Below, one piece after another: positions 50,191 to 58,512 of a stretch of DNA of 64,000 nt. The position numbers and the translations under genes are program-made. Under the pieces are notes generated by a model that was not told the origin of the DNA, did not search any database, and saw nothing but the letters and a program-made list of their open reading frames with translations. Each line of letters starts with the position of its first letter. Within the stretch, counting starts at the first letter, position 1. The DNA lies in NCBI GenBank assembly GCA_019241645.1, contig JAFAWQ010000029.1, forward strand, positions 62,001-126,000, read 5' to 3'. The DNA is from Alphaproteobacteria bacterium. Its GTDB lineage: Bacteria > Pseudomonadota > Alphaproteobacteria > Micropepsales > Micropepsaceae.

Positions 50191-51495
50191 ATGGCGCGCG
50201 CCGAACGCTCCAGCAAGAAGAAAAACAAGCGCCTTCCGCCGCCGTCGCGCGAATCCTCGCTGCGCCGGCAGGTTTATCGGGTGCTGGAAGCCGGGCACAT
50301 CCTGAACTGGAAGGTGCTGATTTTCGAGGCTTCGCTCATCACGCTCATTCTCGCCAACGTGGTTGCGGTGACGCTGGACAGCGTGAAAAGCATCAGCGAC
50401 CGCTACGACGCACAGTTCGACCTGTTCGAAACCGTTTCGGTGGTGATCTTCGCCATCGAATACGCCGTGCGGCTGTGGGTGTCGATCGAGGATCCCCGGT
50501 ACGCGGTGAAAGGCCCGTTCTGGGGCCGGCTGCGCTACGCCTTTTCGCCCGTCATGCTTGTCGACTTCCTGTCCTTCGCGCCCAGTCTCGTCGGTATTTT
50601 TGTTCCCAGCGCCATCGATCTGCGCATCCTGCGCCTGTTCCGGCTGCTGCGGCTGATGAAGATCGCGCGCTATTCGCCGGCGCTTTCCACCCTGATCGAA
50701 GTCATCAAATCCGAGCGCCGCGCTCTGTTCGGCACGTTGCTGCTCATCGTCTGCATCATGGTGATTTCCGCCTACATGATGTACGTGATCGAGGGTTCGG
50801 TGCAGCCCGACAAATTCGGCTCGCTGCCATCTTCGCTCTACTGGGCGGTGACGACCCTCACCACCACCGGATACGGCGACATCACGCCGGTGACCGCGCT
50901 TGGGCGCATGATAGCGGGCGTCACCATGATGCTGGGCCTGGCGATGTTTGCGCTGCCGGTCGGCATCGTAGCCACGAATTTCGTCACCGAGATTCACCGC
51001 CGCGATTTTGTCGTCACCTGGAGCATGATCTCGCATCTGCCGCTGTTCGAAGGCTTCAGCGCCGCGGCCATCAGCGATGTGATGAACGTGCTGCGCTCGC
51101 GCATGGTGCGCGAGCACGCGCAACTCACGCTTGCCGGCGACGAGGGAGACGAGATGTATTTCGTCATCTCGGGCAACGCGCGGGCGGAATATGAGCGCGA
51201 CACCATTGTGCTCGGCTCCGGCGATTTCTTCGGGGAAACGGCGGTGCTTTCGGGCGAGCCCTATGACTGCACGGTGGTGGCGAAGTCTTCCCTGCGCGTG
51301 CTGACGCTGTCGCATTCCGATTTTCAGGAACTCACCCGCAAGCATCCCAAGCTGAAGCGCCGTTTCGAGGCCGTCGCGCATCGCAAGGGACAAAAACTGG
51401 AGGCACGCGCGCGGCGCCAGGAAGGCCGCTCAACCGTGGACTCGGATGAGTTGGAGGAGGACTACAGCGCGGTGGCGCCTGCCGATATCGATTGA
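50191..51495 (+). CDS. Voltage-sensor-type potassium channel with cyclic-nucleotide-binding domain
   Basis: 434 residues. Six membrane segments, with an Arg-rich S4-like stretch (RILRLFRLLRLMKIARYS). The pore filter TTTGYGD lies in YWAVTTLTTTGYGDITPV. The C-terminal cNMP-binding domain has GDFFGETAVLSGEP, in which the Arg usually contacting the phosphate is not obvious. Homologous in layout to MloK1-type channels but with a longer basic N-terminus. Starts 2 nt after alaS. Confidence 0.92.
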   Translation: MARAERSSKKKNKRLPPPSRESSLRRQVYRVLEAGHILNWKVLIFEASLITLILANVVAVTLDSVKSISDRYDAQFDLFETVSVVIFAIEYAVRLWVSIEDPRYAVKGPFWGRLRYAFSPVMLVDFLSFAPSLVGIFVPSAIDLRILRLFRLLRLMKIARYSPALSTLIEVIKSERRALFGTLLLIVCIMVISAYMMYVIEGSVQPDKFGSLPSSLYWAVTTLTTTGYGDITPVTALGRMIAGVTMMLGLAMFALPVGIVATNFVTEIHRRDFVVTWSMISHLPLFEGFSAAAISDVMNVLRSRMVREHAQLTLAGDEGDEMYFVISGNARAEYERDTIVLGSGDFFGETAVLSGEPYDCTVVAKSSLRVLTLSHSDFQELTRKHPKLKRRFEAVAHRKGQKLEARARRQEGRSTVDSDELEEDYSAVAPADID

Positions 51496-51528
51496 ACGGG
51501 GCGGGCAAATTGTTGGCGAGGCTTGGCA

Positions 51529-51915
51529 ATGGAATTGAATCTTTCGGGACGCAAACTGGCGCAGGTGGGACTATCCTGCCGCGACCTTGATCGCGCGCGT
51601 AATTTCTATCGCGACACTTTGGGCCTGCCGTTGCTCTTCGAAGCCGGCAACATGCTGTTCTTCCAATGCGAAGGCTTGCGCCTGATGGTGGGCCTCGCGA
51701 GTAAGCCCGAGCAACCCATCGGCGGCTCCATTATCTACTTCGACGCGCCAGACATCGATGCGCTGGGCGCGGCGCTGGAAGCGAAGGGCGTCAAATTCAT
51801 CGGCGCTGCCGTGACCGTCCAACAGACCGACACGCACGATCTGAAGCTGCGCGAGTTCTACGATCCCGACGGCAATCCGCTGGCGCTCATGGGCCTCGTA
51901 TCGAAGCAACGCTGA
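51529..51915 (+). CDS. VOC-family (glyoxalase/dioxygenase-like) protein
   Basis: 128 residues from ATG 51529 with GAGG upstream (TTG 51523 possible). The VOC fold shows RKLAQVGLSCRDLDRARNFY, then REFYDPDGNPLALMG, which contains the C-terminal metal-site Glu/Asp region. Metal ligands and reaction are unclear. Converges on icd across a solo hairpin R7. Confidence 0.85.
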   Translation: MELNLSGRKLAQVGLSCRDLDRARNFYRDTLGLPLLFEAGNMLFFQCEGLRLMVGLASKPEQPIGGSIIYFDAPDIDALGAALEAKGVKFIGAAVTVQQTDTHDLKLREFYDPDGNPLALMGLVSKQR

Positions 51916-51919
51916 CAGA

Positions 51920-51938
51920 CCTCCCTTTCAGGGGGAGG
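51920..51938. repeat. Solo outer hairpin R7 between VOC gene and icd
   Basis: CCTCCC/GGGAGG within CCTCCCTTTCAGGGGGAGGG, like one terminal hairpin of R1 but with no partner. Lies between convergent genes and probably acts as a two-way terminator. Confidence 0.6.
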
Positions 51939-51960
51939 GGATAAACACGCGCGAGCAGAT

Positions 51961-53172
51961 TCACGAGAGTGCCTTCCTCAAGTTGTTATCCACCTTGTCG
52001 AGGAAGCCTTCGGTTGTCAGCCATTGCTGGTCGGGGCCGACGAGGATGGCCATGTCCTTCGTCATGAAGCCGGCCTCGACCGTGTCCACGCAAACGCGTT
52101 CCAGGGTGTGCGCGAATTTCGACAGCGCCTCGTTTTCGTCCAGCTTGGCGCGATGCGCGAGCCCCCGCGTCCAGGCAAAAATCGAGGCGATGGAGTTGGT
52201 GGAGGTGGATTCGCCCCGCTGGTGCTGGCGGTAGTGGCGCGTCACCGTGCCATGCGCGGCCTCGGCTTCCACCGTCCTGCCGTCCGGCGTCATCAGCACG
52301 CTCGTCATCAGGCCCAATGAGCCGAAACCCTGCGCCACCGAATCCGATTGCACGTCGCCGTCGTAATTCTTGCAGGCCCACACATAGCCGCCGCTCCATT
52401 TCAGCGCGGAGGCGACCATGTCATCGATCAACCGGTGCTCGTAGGTAAGCTTGTGCTCTTTGAAGCGCGCCTCGAACTCGGCCGCATACACTTCCGCGAA
52501 CAAATCCTTGAAACGGCCGTCATAGGCCTTGAGAATGGTGTTCTTGGTGGAGAGATACACCGGATAGCGCCGCTGCAGCGCGAAATTCATGGAGGCGCGG
52601 GCGAAATCGCGGATGGAATCGTCCAGATTGTACATGGCGAGCGCCACGCCGCCGCCGGGGAAGTCGAACACCTCGTGCTCGATGGTCTGGCCGTCCTCTC
52701 CGGTGAACACCACCTTCAACTTGCCCTTGCCGGGAACGCGAAAATCCGTTGCGCGGTACTGGTCGCCATAGGCGTGGCGGCCGATGACGATGGGCTCCGT
52801 CCAGCCCGGCACCAGCCGCGGCACGTTTCGGCAGATGATGGGTTCGCGGAAAATCGTGCCGCCCAGGATGTTGCGGATGGTGCCGTTGGGCGACTTCCAC
52901 ATCTTCTTGAGGCCGAACTCCTTCACCCGCGCCTCGTCCGGCGTGATGGTGGCGCACTTCACGCCCACGCCGGTGCGGCGGATGGCCTCGGCGGCGTCCA
53001 CCGTCACCTTGTCGTTGGTGGCGTCGCGATGCTCGATGCCGAGGTCGTAGTATTCCAGTTCGATATCGAGATAGGGCAGGATCAGCTTCTGCTTGATGAG
53101 GTCCCAGATGATGTGGGTCATCTCGTCGCCATCCAGCTCGACGACGGGATTTTGAACCTTGATCGTGTCCAT
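51961..53172 (-). CDS. icd: NADP-dependent isocitrate dehydrogenase
   Basis: 403 residues, the homodimeric eukaryote-like type common in alphaproteobacteria. Blocks are [52 protein letters not shown] and [13 protein letters not shown]-cycle step producing 2-oxoglutarate, the substrate of SucA-SucB-Lpd in this window. Confidence 0.97.
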   Translation of the reverse strand: MDTIKVQNPVVELDGDEMTHIIWDLIKQKLILPYLDIELEYYDLGIEHRDATNDKVTVDAAEAIRRTGVGVKCATITPDEARVKEFGLKKMWKSPNGTIRNILGGTIFREPIICRNVPRLVPGWTEPIVIGRHAYGDQYRATDFRVPGKGKLKVVFTGEDGQTIEHEVFDFPGGGVALAMYNLDDSIRDFARASMNFALQRRYPVYLSTKNTILKAYDGRFKDLFAEVYAAEFEARFKEHKLTYEHRLIDDMVASALKWSGGYVWACKNYDGDVQSDSVAQGFGSLGLMTSVLMTPDGRTVEAEAAHGTVTRHYRQHQRGESTSTNSIASIFAWTRGLAHRAKLDENEALSKFAHTLERVCVDTVEAGFMTKDMAILVGPDQQWLTTEGFLDKVDNNLRKALS

Positions 53173-53244
53173 CCGGGCCTCTGCGAATTCGCGCGCGGCG
53201 GGTATAACGGCGAGGATGATACGAGGTCAAAACGCAGGCGATGT

Positions 53245-53372
53245 ACCTCCCCCCTTGTGGGGAGGTCGAACCATTGAGCGCCGCGAAACGATTCGGGTGG
53301 GAGGCGGCGGCTGTGATCTTTATCGCCCCACCGGCTCGCTTCGCTCGCGGACTTCCCCACAAAGGGGGAGGT
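53245..53372. repeat. Hairpin-ended element R8 upstream of RNA methyltransferase gene
   Basis: Left outer hairpin ACCTCCCC/GGGGAGGT (53245-53266); the right outer hairpin (53351-53372) reads, in reverse complement, almost the same (20 of 22). The centre has GGGTGGG mirrored by CCCCACC, and the right inner sequence GGCTCGCTTCGCTCGC. The right end supplies GGGGGAGGTGA as Shine-Dalgarno for the following TTG-started gene. Confidence 0.75.
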
Positions 53373-53377
53373 GAATC

Positions 53378-54127
53378 TTGCCTCCTTCCATCATTCTGTC
53401 CCACCCACAGCTGGGCGAGAATATCGGCGCGGCGGCGCGCGCGATGGCGAATTTCGGCCTCACCGATCTCAGGCTGGTGAAGCCGCGCCACGGCTGGCCC
53501 GATGCAAAGGCGACCGCCATGGCGGCCGGCGCGGCGAAGGTGGTGGAGGAGGCGCGCGTGTTCGACACCTTGCGCGAAGCACTTGCCGATCTGAACATCG
53601 TTTACGCCACCACGGCCCGCGAGCGCGGCATCGCCAAGGAGGTGCTGACGCCGGCAGAAGCGGCGGCGCGCCTGCACATGGCGTCTGCGCGCGGAGAAAA
53701 AGCCGGCATCCTGTTCGGCAACGAGCGCGCCGGCCTTGACAACGACGAAATCTCGCTGTGCGATTGCGTCATCACCATTCCCACCGCGCATTTCGCCTCC
53801 ATCAATCTCGGCCAAGCCGTGTTGCTCACGGCGTATGAATGGTTTCGCGCCGCGGACATCACGCCGCCTGCGCGGCTGGAGCATGGGCCGGTCCATCGCA
53901 AGCCCACGCGCGCCGAACTGGTCGATCTGTTCGATCATCTGGAGCGCGAGCTGAAGGCAAGTGGCTTCCTGTTCCCGCCAGAGAAACACGATGCCATGAG
54001 CCGCGCCATCCGCGCCACCATCCATCGGGCCCGGCTCACCTACCAGGAGGTGCAGACCCTGCGCGGGATGATTGCAGCGCTGGCCAAGGGCAAGCACCGG
54101 CCCTCCAAGGATGTAAAGGACGCTTGA
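53378..54127 (+). CDS. SPOUT RNA methyltransferase (TrmJ/TrmH-like)
   Basis: 249 residues from TTG, 6 nt after GGAGGTG contributed by repeat R8. SPOUT motifs are LSHPQLGENIGAAARAMANF, GILFGNERAGLDNDEI and IPTAHFASINLGQAVLL; the C-terminal extension is helical. Closest to TrmJ, which 2'-O-methylates tRNA position 32 (family knowledge); exact target not proven. Confidence 0.88.
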   Translation: MPPSIILSHPQLGENIGAAARAMANFGLTDLRLVKPRHGWPDAKATAMAAGAAKVVEEARVFDTLREALADLNIVYATTARERGIAKEVLTPAEAAARLHMASARGEKAGILFGNERAGLDNDEISLCDCVITIPTAHFASINLGQAVLLTAYEWFRAADITPPARLEHGPVHRKPTRAELVDLFDHLERELKASGFLFPPEKHDAMSRAIRATIHRARLTYQEVQTLRGMIAALAKGKHRPSKDVKDA

Positions 54128-54166
54128 CAGGCCTTCCGGTCGTCTCTATGTAAAGCACGCTTTACA
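54124..54166 (+). promoter_or_regulatory. Promoter and palindromic operator of membrane-protein/XRE pair
   Basis: TTGACA (54124-54129) overlaps the methyltransferase stop; TATGTA (54147-54152) lies 17 nt on. The palindrome TGTAAAGC-AC-GCTTTACA (54149-54166) covers the -10 end and start point and is probably bound by the XRE protein encoded downstream. Confidence 0.65.
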
Positions 54167-54178
54167 GGAGGTGGGCTC

Positions 54179-54589
54179 ATGCAGGCCGCGACCGCGCCGG
54201 TGAAATATGCCGGCCGCAACTATGTGATCGAATGCGTCGTCATTATGGGGCTGTATGTTGCCGCCGTGGCGGCGCGCCCCTGGCTGGTGGCCCACGCCGC
54301 CAATAGTGGCCTTGCCACCGCCGCGAAGGTGCTGCCGGCCGTTCCCATCTGGCTGATGTTCGGTTCGGTCTGGCGCTACTACAGCCGGATCGACGAATTC
54401 GAGCGCTTGAAGTTTCTGCTGACCCTGGCGCTTTCGTTCGGCATCGGCTCGTGCGCGATTGTCACATACGCCTTTCTGATGGACGCGGGCCTGCCGCCGC
54501 TGGCCATCACCTGGGCCTGGCCGACTTTGGCGATTTCGTGGGCGCTTACCACCGGCATCATGCAGATTGCCGAACATGCTGACCGGTGA
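54179..54589 (+). CDS. Small membrane protein paired with XRE regulator
   Basis: 136 residues with four hydrophobic segments (for example VIECVVIMGLYVAAVAA, LLTLALSFGIGSCAIVTYAF). Good GGAGGTG site upstream. It is followed after 4 nt by a 64-residue XRE-type protein, a frequent pairing in which the HTH protein represses the operon. Function unknown. Confidence 0.78.
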   Translation: MQAATAPVKYAGRNYVIECVVIMGLYVAAVAARPWLVAHAANSGLATAAKVLPAVPIWLMFGSVWRYYSRIDEFERLKFLLTLALSFGIGSCAIVTYAFLMDAGLPPLAITWAWPTLAISWALTTGIMQIAEHADR

Positions 54590-54593
54590 GGCG

Positions 54594-54788
54594 ATGAAAA
54601 ACAGCCTGCCCGAACTTCGATCGGAACGCGACATGACGCAGAGCGACCTCGCTGACGCGCTGAACGTGTCGCGGCAGACGGTGAACGCCATCGAAACCGG
54701 CCGCTACGATCCCAGTTTGCCGCTCGCTTTCGCCATCGCGCGGCTGTTCAAATGCAAGATCGAGGACGTATTCAGCGACCGGAAATAG
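54594..54788 (+). CDS. Short XRE-family HTH regulator
   Basis: 64 residues, a single helix-turn-helix (MTQSDLADALNVSRQTVNAI) with the family ending CKIEDVFSD. Starts at ATG 54594. Probably represses its own operon through the 18-bp palindrome upstream. Confidence 0.87.
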   Translation: MKNSLPELRSERDMTQSDLADALNVSRQTVNAIETGRYDPSLPLAFAIARLFKCKIEDVFSDRK

Positions 54789-54828
54789 GCGGCTGGCATT
54801 TGGAGCGGCGGGAGCCTATATCGCTCCC

Positions 54829-54917
54829 GGGAGCCGGCGGTGGACGAAACGCTCGCCAACCCGGTCAGGTCCGGAAGGAAGCAGCCGTAACGAATCCGCT
54901 TCGGGTCGCCGCCGTCT
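54829..54917 (+). ncRNA. ffs: Signal recognition particle RNA (4.5S type)
   Basis: Contains the invariant SRP core GGTCAGGTCCGGAAGGAAGC with GGAA-type tetraloop surroundings. The ends GGCGG (about 54836) and CGCCGCC (about 54907) form the terminal stem. Size is that of the small alphaproteobacterial form; end positions are approximate. A 7-bp hairpin CGGGAGC/GCTCCCG lies just upstream. Confidence 0.9.
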
Positions 54918-54984
54918 CTCACCTTTCCATCAGTTACTGACGAATCCGCGCGACCTCGGCGCTCGCGCATTGCTATAGTCGGGC

Positions 54985-56814
54985 ATGGACGAGAGCGAGA
55001 CATCCCTGGGCCTTGGATTGGACGAGCCGGCGCAGCCGGCGCGCGCCGAAGCCTACCGCGTGCTGGCGCGCAAATACCGTCCCCAGGATTTCACCGGGCT
55101 GATCGGCCAGGATGCGCTGGTGCGCACGCTTTCCAACGCGTTCGCCACCGGCCGCATCGCGCACGCCTTCATGCTCACCGGCGTACGCGGTGTCGGCAAA
55201 ACGACGACGGCCCGCATCATCGCACGTGCGCTGAACTGCATCGGCCCGGATGGCCAGCGCAAGGAACCGACCATCCATCCCTGCGGCGTGTGCGATCCGT
55301 GTGTGGCCATCGCCGAATCGCGCCACATGGATGTGCAGGAGATGGACGCCGCTTCGCGCACTGGCATCGACGACATCCGCGAGATCATCGAAGGCGTGCG
55401 CTACGCACCGGCCAGCGCGCGCTATAAGGTCTACATCGTCGACGAAGTGCACATGCTGTCGAAACAGGCGTTCAACGGCCTGCTGAAAACACTGGAGGAG
55501 CCGCCGCCGCATGTGAAGTTCGTGTTTGCGACGACAGAAATTCGCAAAGTTCCGGTGACCGTGCTGTCGCGCTGCCAGCGCTTCGATCTGCGGCGCATCG
55601 AGACGCCGGTGCTTGTCGCGCATCTGCGCGGCATCGCGGAAAAGGAAAGCATCGAGATCGAGGACGCGGCGCTGGCGCTGATTGCTCGCGCCGCCGAAGG
55701 CAGCGTGCGGGATTCATTGTCGCTGCTGGATCAGTCCATCGCGCATGAAGAGGCGCACGCCATCACCGCGGAGTCGGTGCGCGGCATGCTGGGTCTGGCG
55801 GACCGCGGACGCGTGCTCGATCTCTTCGAAAAGCTGATGGCGGGCGATATTGCCGCCGCGCTTGCCGATCTTGCGCAACTCTACGATTGCGGTGCCGATC
55901 CGCTGGCGGTGATGCAGGATCTGCTCGAAACCACGCACTTTCTGACCCGCTTAAAGGTGGCGCCGAGCGCGGAAGGATTTTTCGACGGCGGCAGCGCGGA
56001 AGCGAAGCGCGCAGCGGAGATGGCGGCGAAGCTGCCGGTGCCGGCACTCACCCGCGCCTGGCAGATGCTGCTGAAAGGTTTGCTCGAGGTGCGTGACGCC
56101 ACGCGGCCGATTCAGGCGGCGGAAATGGCGCTGGTACGGCTCGCTTACGCCGCCGATCTTCCGCCAACGGACAAACTCGTCCGCGATTTGCTGGATGGCA
56201 GGGAAGGCCAAAGGAATTCGCTCTCTTCCAAAACGGCAGACAAGGCGACGACGCCGGGACCGCGTACTCTGTCGGCAGCACCAGTGCGAAATTATCCTCC
56301 CCCGCTTGCGGGGGAGGAGGACCGCGTAGCGGTGGAAGGGGGAAATGCTGCACAGTCCCCCCTCCGTCTCGCTGCGCTCGACACCTCCCCCGCAAGCGGG
56401 GGAGGATATTTCCGTACGCTTGACGAGCTCGCCGCCTTTGCCGCGCAGAAAGGCGCGCCGGTGCTAAAGGTGCACATCGAGAACGACATGCATCTCATCA
56501 AACTGGAGCCCGGACGGATTGAATTCCGGCCGTCCAACAAAGCGCCGCAATCTTTGGCGGCCGATCTGGCGCAGAAGCTGAAAGACTGGACGGGGTCACG
56601 CTGGGTGGTGAGCTTGTCGCGCGAGGGCGGCGCGCCGACCATCGCGGAAGCGCGCAAGGCCGCGACACAGGCGAAGCTCGATGCCGTCGCGCAGGAACCG
56701 CTGGTGCGTGCCGTGCTGGATCGATTTCCCGGCGCCGAGATTATCGGCGTGCATGACAAGCCGGGCGACGCCGAACTGGCGGCAACAATCGAAAATCCCG
56801 AGGACAGCGCATGA
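54985..56814 (+). CDS. dnaX: DNA polymerase III subunits gamma and tau, with in-frame repeat insertion
   Basis: 609 residues. Walker A GVRGVGKT at 66-73, zinc-binding Cys85, 100, 103, 106, then VYIVDEVHML and the sensor region. Residues about 437-474 (PPPLAGEE to TSPASGGG) are encoded by repeat R9, inserted in frame between the clamp-loader domains and the tau-specific C-terminal region. The tau region resumes at FRTLDELAAFAAQKGAPVLK. The insertion lies in the normally variable linker, so function is probably kept. Confidence 0.96.
   Translation: MDESETSLGLGLDEPAQPARAEAYRVLARKYRPQDFTGLIGQDALVRTLSNAFATGRIAHAFMLTGVRGVGKTTTARIIARALNCIGPDGQRKEPTIHPCGVCDPCVAIAESRHMDVQEMDAASRTGIDDIREIIEGVRYAPASARYKVYIVDEVHMLSKQAFNGLLKTLEEPPPHVKFVFATTEIRKVPVTVLSRCQRFDLRRIETPVLVAHLRGIAEKESIEIEDAALALIARAAEGSVRDSLSLLDQSIAHEEAHAITAESVRGMLGLADRGRVLDLFEKLMAGDIAAALADLAQLYDCGADPLAVMQDLLETTHFLTRLKVAPSAEGFFDGGSAEAKRAAEMAAKLPVPALTRAWQMLLKGLLEVRDATRPIQAAEMALVRLAYAADLPPTDKLVRDLLDGREGQRNSLSSKTADKATTPGPRTLSAAPVRNYPPPLAGEEDRVAVEGGNAAQSPLRLAALDTSPASGGGYFRTLDELAAFAAQKGAPVLKVHIENDMHLIKLEPGRIEFRPSNKAPQSLAADLAQKLKDWTGSRWVVSLSREGGAPTIAEARKAATQAKLDAVAQEPLVRAVLDRFPGAEIIGVHDKPGDAELAATIENPEDSA
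56296..56405. repeat. Hairpin-ended miniature element R9 inside dnaX
   Basis: Ends are the same 22-bp hairpins as R4 (arms CCTCCCCCGC/GCGGGGGAGG; loops TT and AA). Inner left stem ACCGC/GCGGT, then GGAAGGGGGAA-ATG. Eight nt later follows the mirrored TCCCCCCTCCGTCTCGCT, inner TCG...CGA and the right hairpin. This equals the left and right ends of a DUF559-carrying element joined together. 110 bp, no stop in the dnaX frame. Confidence 0.9.
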
Positions 56815-57128
56815 ACATCACCGATATCTTCAAGCAGGCGCAGGAGGTTCAGGCGCGCGCCAACGCCATGCAGGAACAACTCGGCTTCATCGAGGCCGAG
56901 GGCGTGGCCGGCGCGGGGCTGGTGAAACTGGTGCTGAACGGCAAGGCTGAATTGAAATCGCTGTCGATCGATCCATCGCTGCTGCGTCCTGAGGGGCGCG
57001 AGATCGTCCAGGATCTGATCGTCGCCGCGCACGGCGATGCGAAGGGAAAAGTTGAGCGGCGCGTGGCGGAAGAGATGCAGAAGCTGGCGCGCGACATGGG
57101 CCTGCCGCCCGGCATGATGCCTGGATGA
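56811..57128 (+). CDS. YbaB/EbfC nucleoid-associated protein
   Basis: 105 residues starting MNITDIFKQAQEVQARANAM; overlaps dnaX by ATGA. Helical hairpin and beta core, with a Met/Pro-rich C-terminus (MGLPPGMMPG) typical of the family. Binds DNA; conventionally followed by recR, but a toxin-antitoxin pair on the other strand intervenes here. Confidence 0.93.
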   Translation: MNITDIFKQAQEVQARANAMQEQLGFIEAEGVAGAGLVKLVLNGKAELKSLSIDPSLLRPEGREIVQDLIVAAHGDAKGKVERRVAEEMQKLARDMGLPPGMMPG

Positions 57129-57167
57129 TCACAGACGGACTTACTACTCATTGGGGCCTAACGCCGA

Positions 57168-57569
57168 TCAAGGCGGAGTAATGAGGGGGATCACCTCGCG
57201 CTTGTTGCGCCGGTAAACTCCAAAATCGGCGCGGTTGACGGTCATCACAGGCAGCGCGGGATGAAGTTCGCTCATCCGGATCAGGCACAAATCCGCGAGA
57301 TCTGGCTGCCTGTCGGCATAGCGTTTCGCGAGCAATTCGAGTTGGGGCATGTGCTGGCTGAAATCGAATGCCACCTTCACCAGGCCGTCGCGAACCATTT
57401 CGAAGACAATCGCGCAGCTTGCGAGATGAAAGGCGGTTTCGGCGAGCACCGCCTCGCAGGTCAGCAGCGGTTCTGTCACCTGCTCCGCCACGCTAATGGC
57501 CCAGTCGTGGAATTTGTCATTGCGATTGACGAACGCCACCAGAAATCCGGTGTCGGCAATGCCCTTCAT
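57168..57569 (-). CDS. PIN-domain toxin (VapC-like)
   Basis: 133 residues from ATG giving MKGIADTGFLVAFVNRNDKF. PIN acidic residues appear in IADTGF, VLAETAFHL, PDLADLCLI and VNRADFG. Starts 1 nt after the RHH antitoxin stop. Confidence 0.85.
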   Translation of the reverse strand: MKGIADTGFLVAFVNRNDKFHDWAISVAEQVTEPLLTCEAVLAETAFHLASCAIVFEMVRDGLVKVAFDFSQHMPQLELLAKRYADRQPDLADLCLIRMSELHPALPVMTVNRADFGVYRRNKREVIPLITPP

Positions 57570-57570
57570 A

Positions 57571-57783
57571 TCAGCCCTTGCTGAAGCCCTTACGGCTGGA
57601 AAGGTCTCGCGCACCTCTGATAGTTCCTGCCAGGCGCATGAAAGGGCGCGATTTATCGTCGGCACGCGCGCGTTCGAGCTGGGTCCGCACGATCTGTCCC
57701 TGCGAAACGCCAGTGCGCTGCGAAGCTTTCTCCAACCAGGCTGCGAGTTCTTTGTCCAGCCTGACTGTCAGTGTATGACCCAT
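57571..57783 (-). CDS. Ribbon-helix-helix antitoxin
   Basis: 70 residues from ATG giving MGHTLTVRLDKELAAWLEKA. The N-terminal TVRLD strand is shared with the RHH antitoxin at 42.7 kb. Basic C-terminus. Leaderless transcript predicted. Confidence 0.82.
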   Translation of the reverse strand: MGHTLTVRLDKELAAWLEKASQRTGVSQGQIVRTQLERARADDKSRPFMRLAGTIRGARDLSSRKGFSKG

Positions 57784-57791
57784 AAGCTGGA

Positions 57792-57819
57792 ATTGTAATA
57801 CATTTTGCGGAAGGTGCAA
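57792..57819 (-). promoter_or_regulatory. Promoter of RHH antitoxin with operator half-site
   Basis: Minus strand TTGCAC (57814-57819), a 16-nt spacer, TACAAT (57792-57797). The half-site TTGTAATACA (plus strand 57793-57802) overlaps the -10 and equals one arm of the 42942-42964 palindrome. Confidence 0.6.
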
Positions 57820-57909
57820 GGGCCTATTGACACGCGAGCAAGTTCCCGGCAACCGGCGCCATCGTCAAACGGCGTGACGGCCCGGTACGGCACCTGCTAC
57901 AGCGTCAGC

Positions 57910-58512
57910 ATGTCGTCACCCATGATCGGCGCGGAAATCGAGCGCCTTATTCAGTTGCTTGCGAAACTTCCCGGTCTTGGGCCGCGCTCGGCGCGCCGTG
58001 CGGCGCTGGTGCTGCTCAAGAAACGCGAGACTCTGCTGGAGCCGTTGGGTGCGGCCATGCGCGCTGCCGCCGCCGCAATCCGCAATTGCGAGGTATGCGG
58101 CAATCTCGATACCGCTTCGCCATGCACATTGTGCCGCGATGCGCGCCGCGATCCGGCGGTGCTGTGTGTTGTGGAGGACGTCGCCGATCTGTGGGCGCTG
58201 GAACGCGCCGGTGTATTCAAGGGCCGGTATCACGTACTGGGTGGGGCGCTCTCGGCGCTGGATGGCGTGACACCGGAGAAGCTGAACGTCGCGCCGCTGC
58301 TCTCACGTGTCGCCAACGGTGTCGAGGAAGTGATCCTTGCGATGAATGCGACCGTGGAAGGACAGACCACCGCGCATTACGTGATGGATACGCTGGCGTC
58401 CTCGAATGTGAAAGTCACGCGGCTCGCGCATGGCGTGCCCGTGGGTGGCGAGCTCGACTACCTCGACGAGGGTACACTGTCCGCCGCATTCACGGCCCGC
58501 AGACCGCTCTGA
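57910..58512 (+). CDS. recR: Recombination protein RecR
   Basis: 200 residues from ATG giving [20 protein letters not shown]. Four-Cys zinc finger [16 protein letters not shown], Hh[13 protein letters not shown] and Toprim [10 protein letters not shown]-type block. Acts with RecF/RecO in gap repair. The 3' end overlaps rmuC by 55 nt on the opposite strand. Confidence 0.95.
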   Translation: MSSPMIGAEIERLIQLLAKLPGLGPRSARRAALVLLKKRETLLEPLGAAMRAAAAAIRNCEVCGNLDTASPCTLCRDARRDPAVLCVVEDVADLWALERAGVFKGRYHVLGGALSALDGVTPEKLNVAPLLSRVANGVEEVILAMNATVEGQTTAHYVMDTLASSNVKVTRLAHGVPVGGELDYLDEGTLSAAFTARRPL

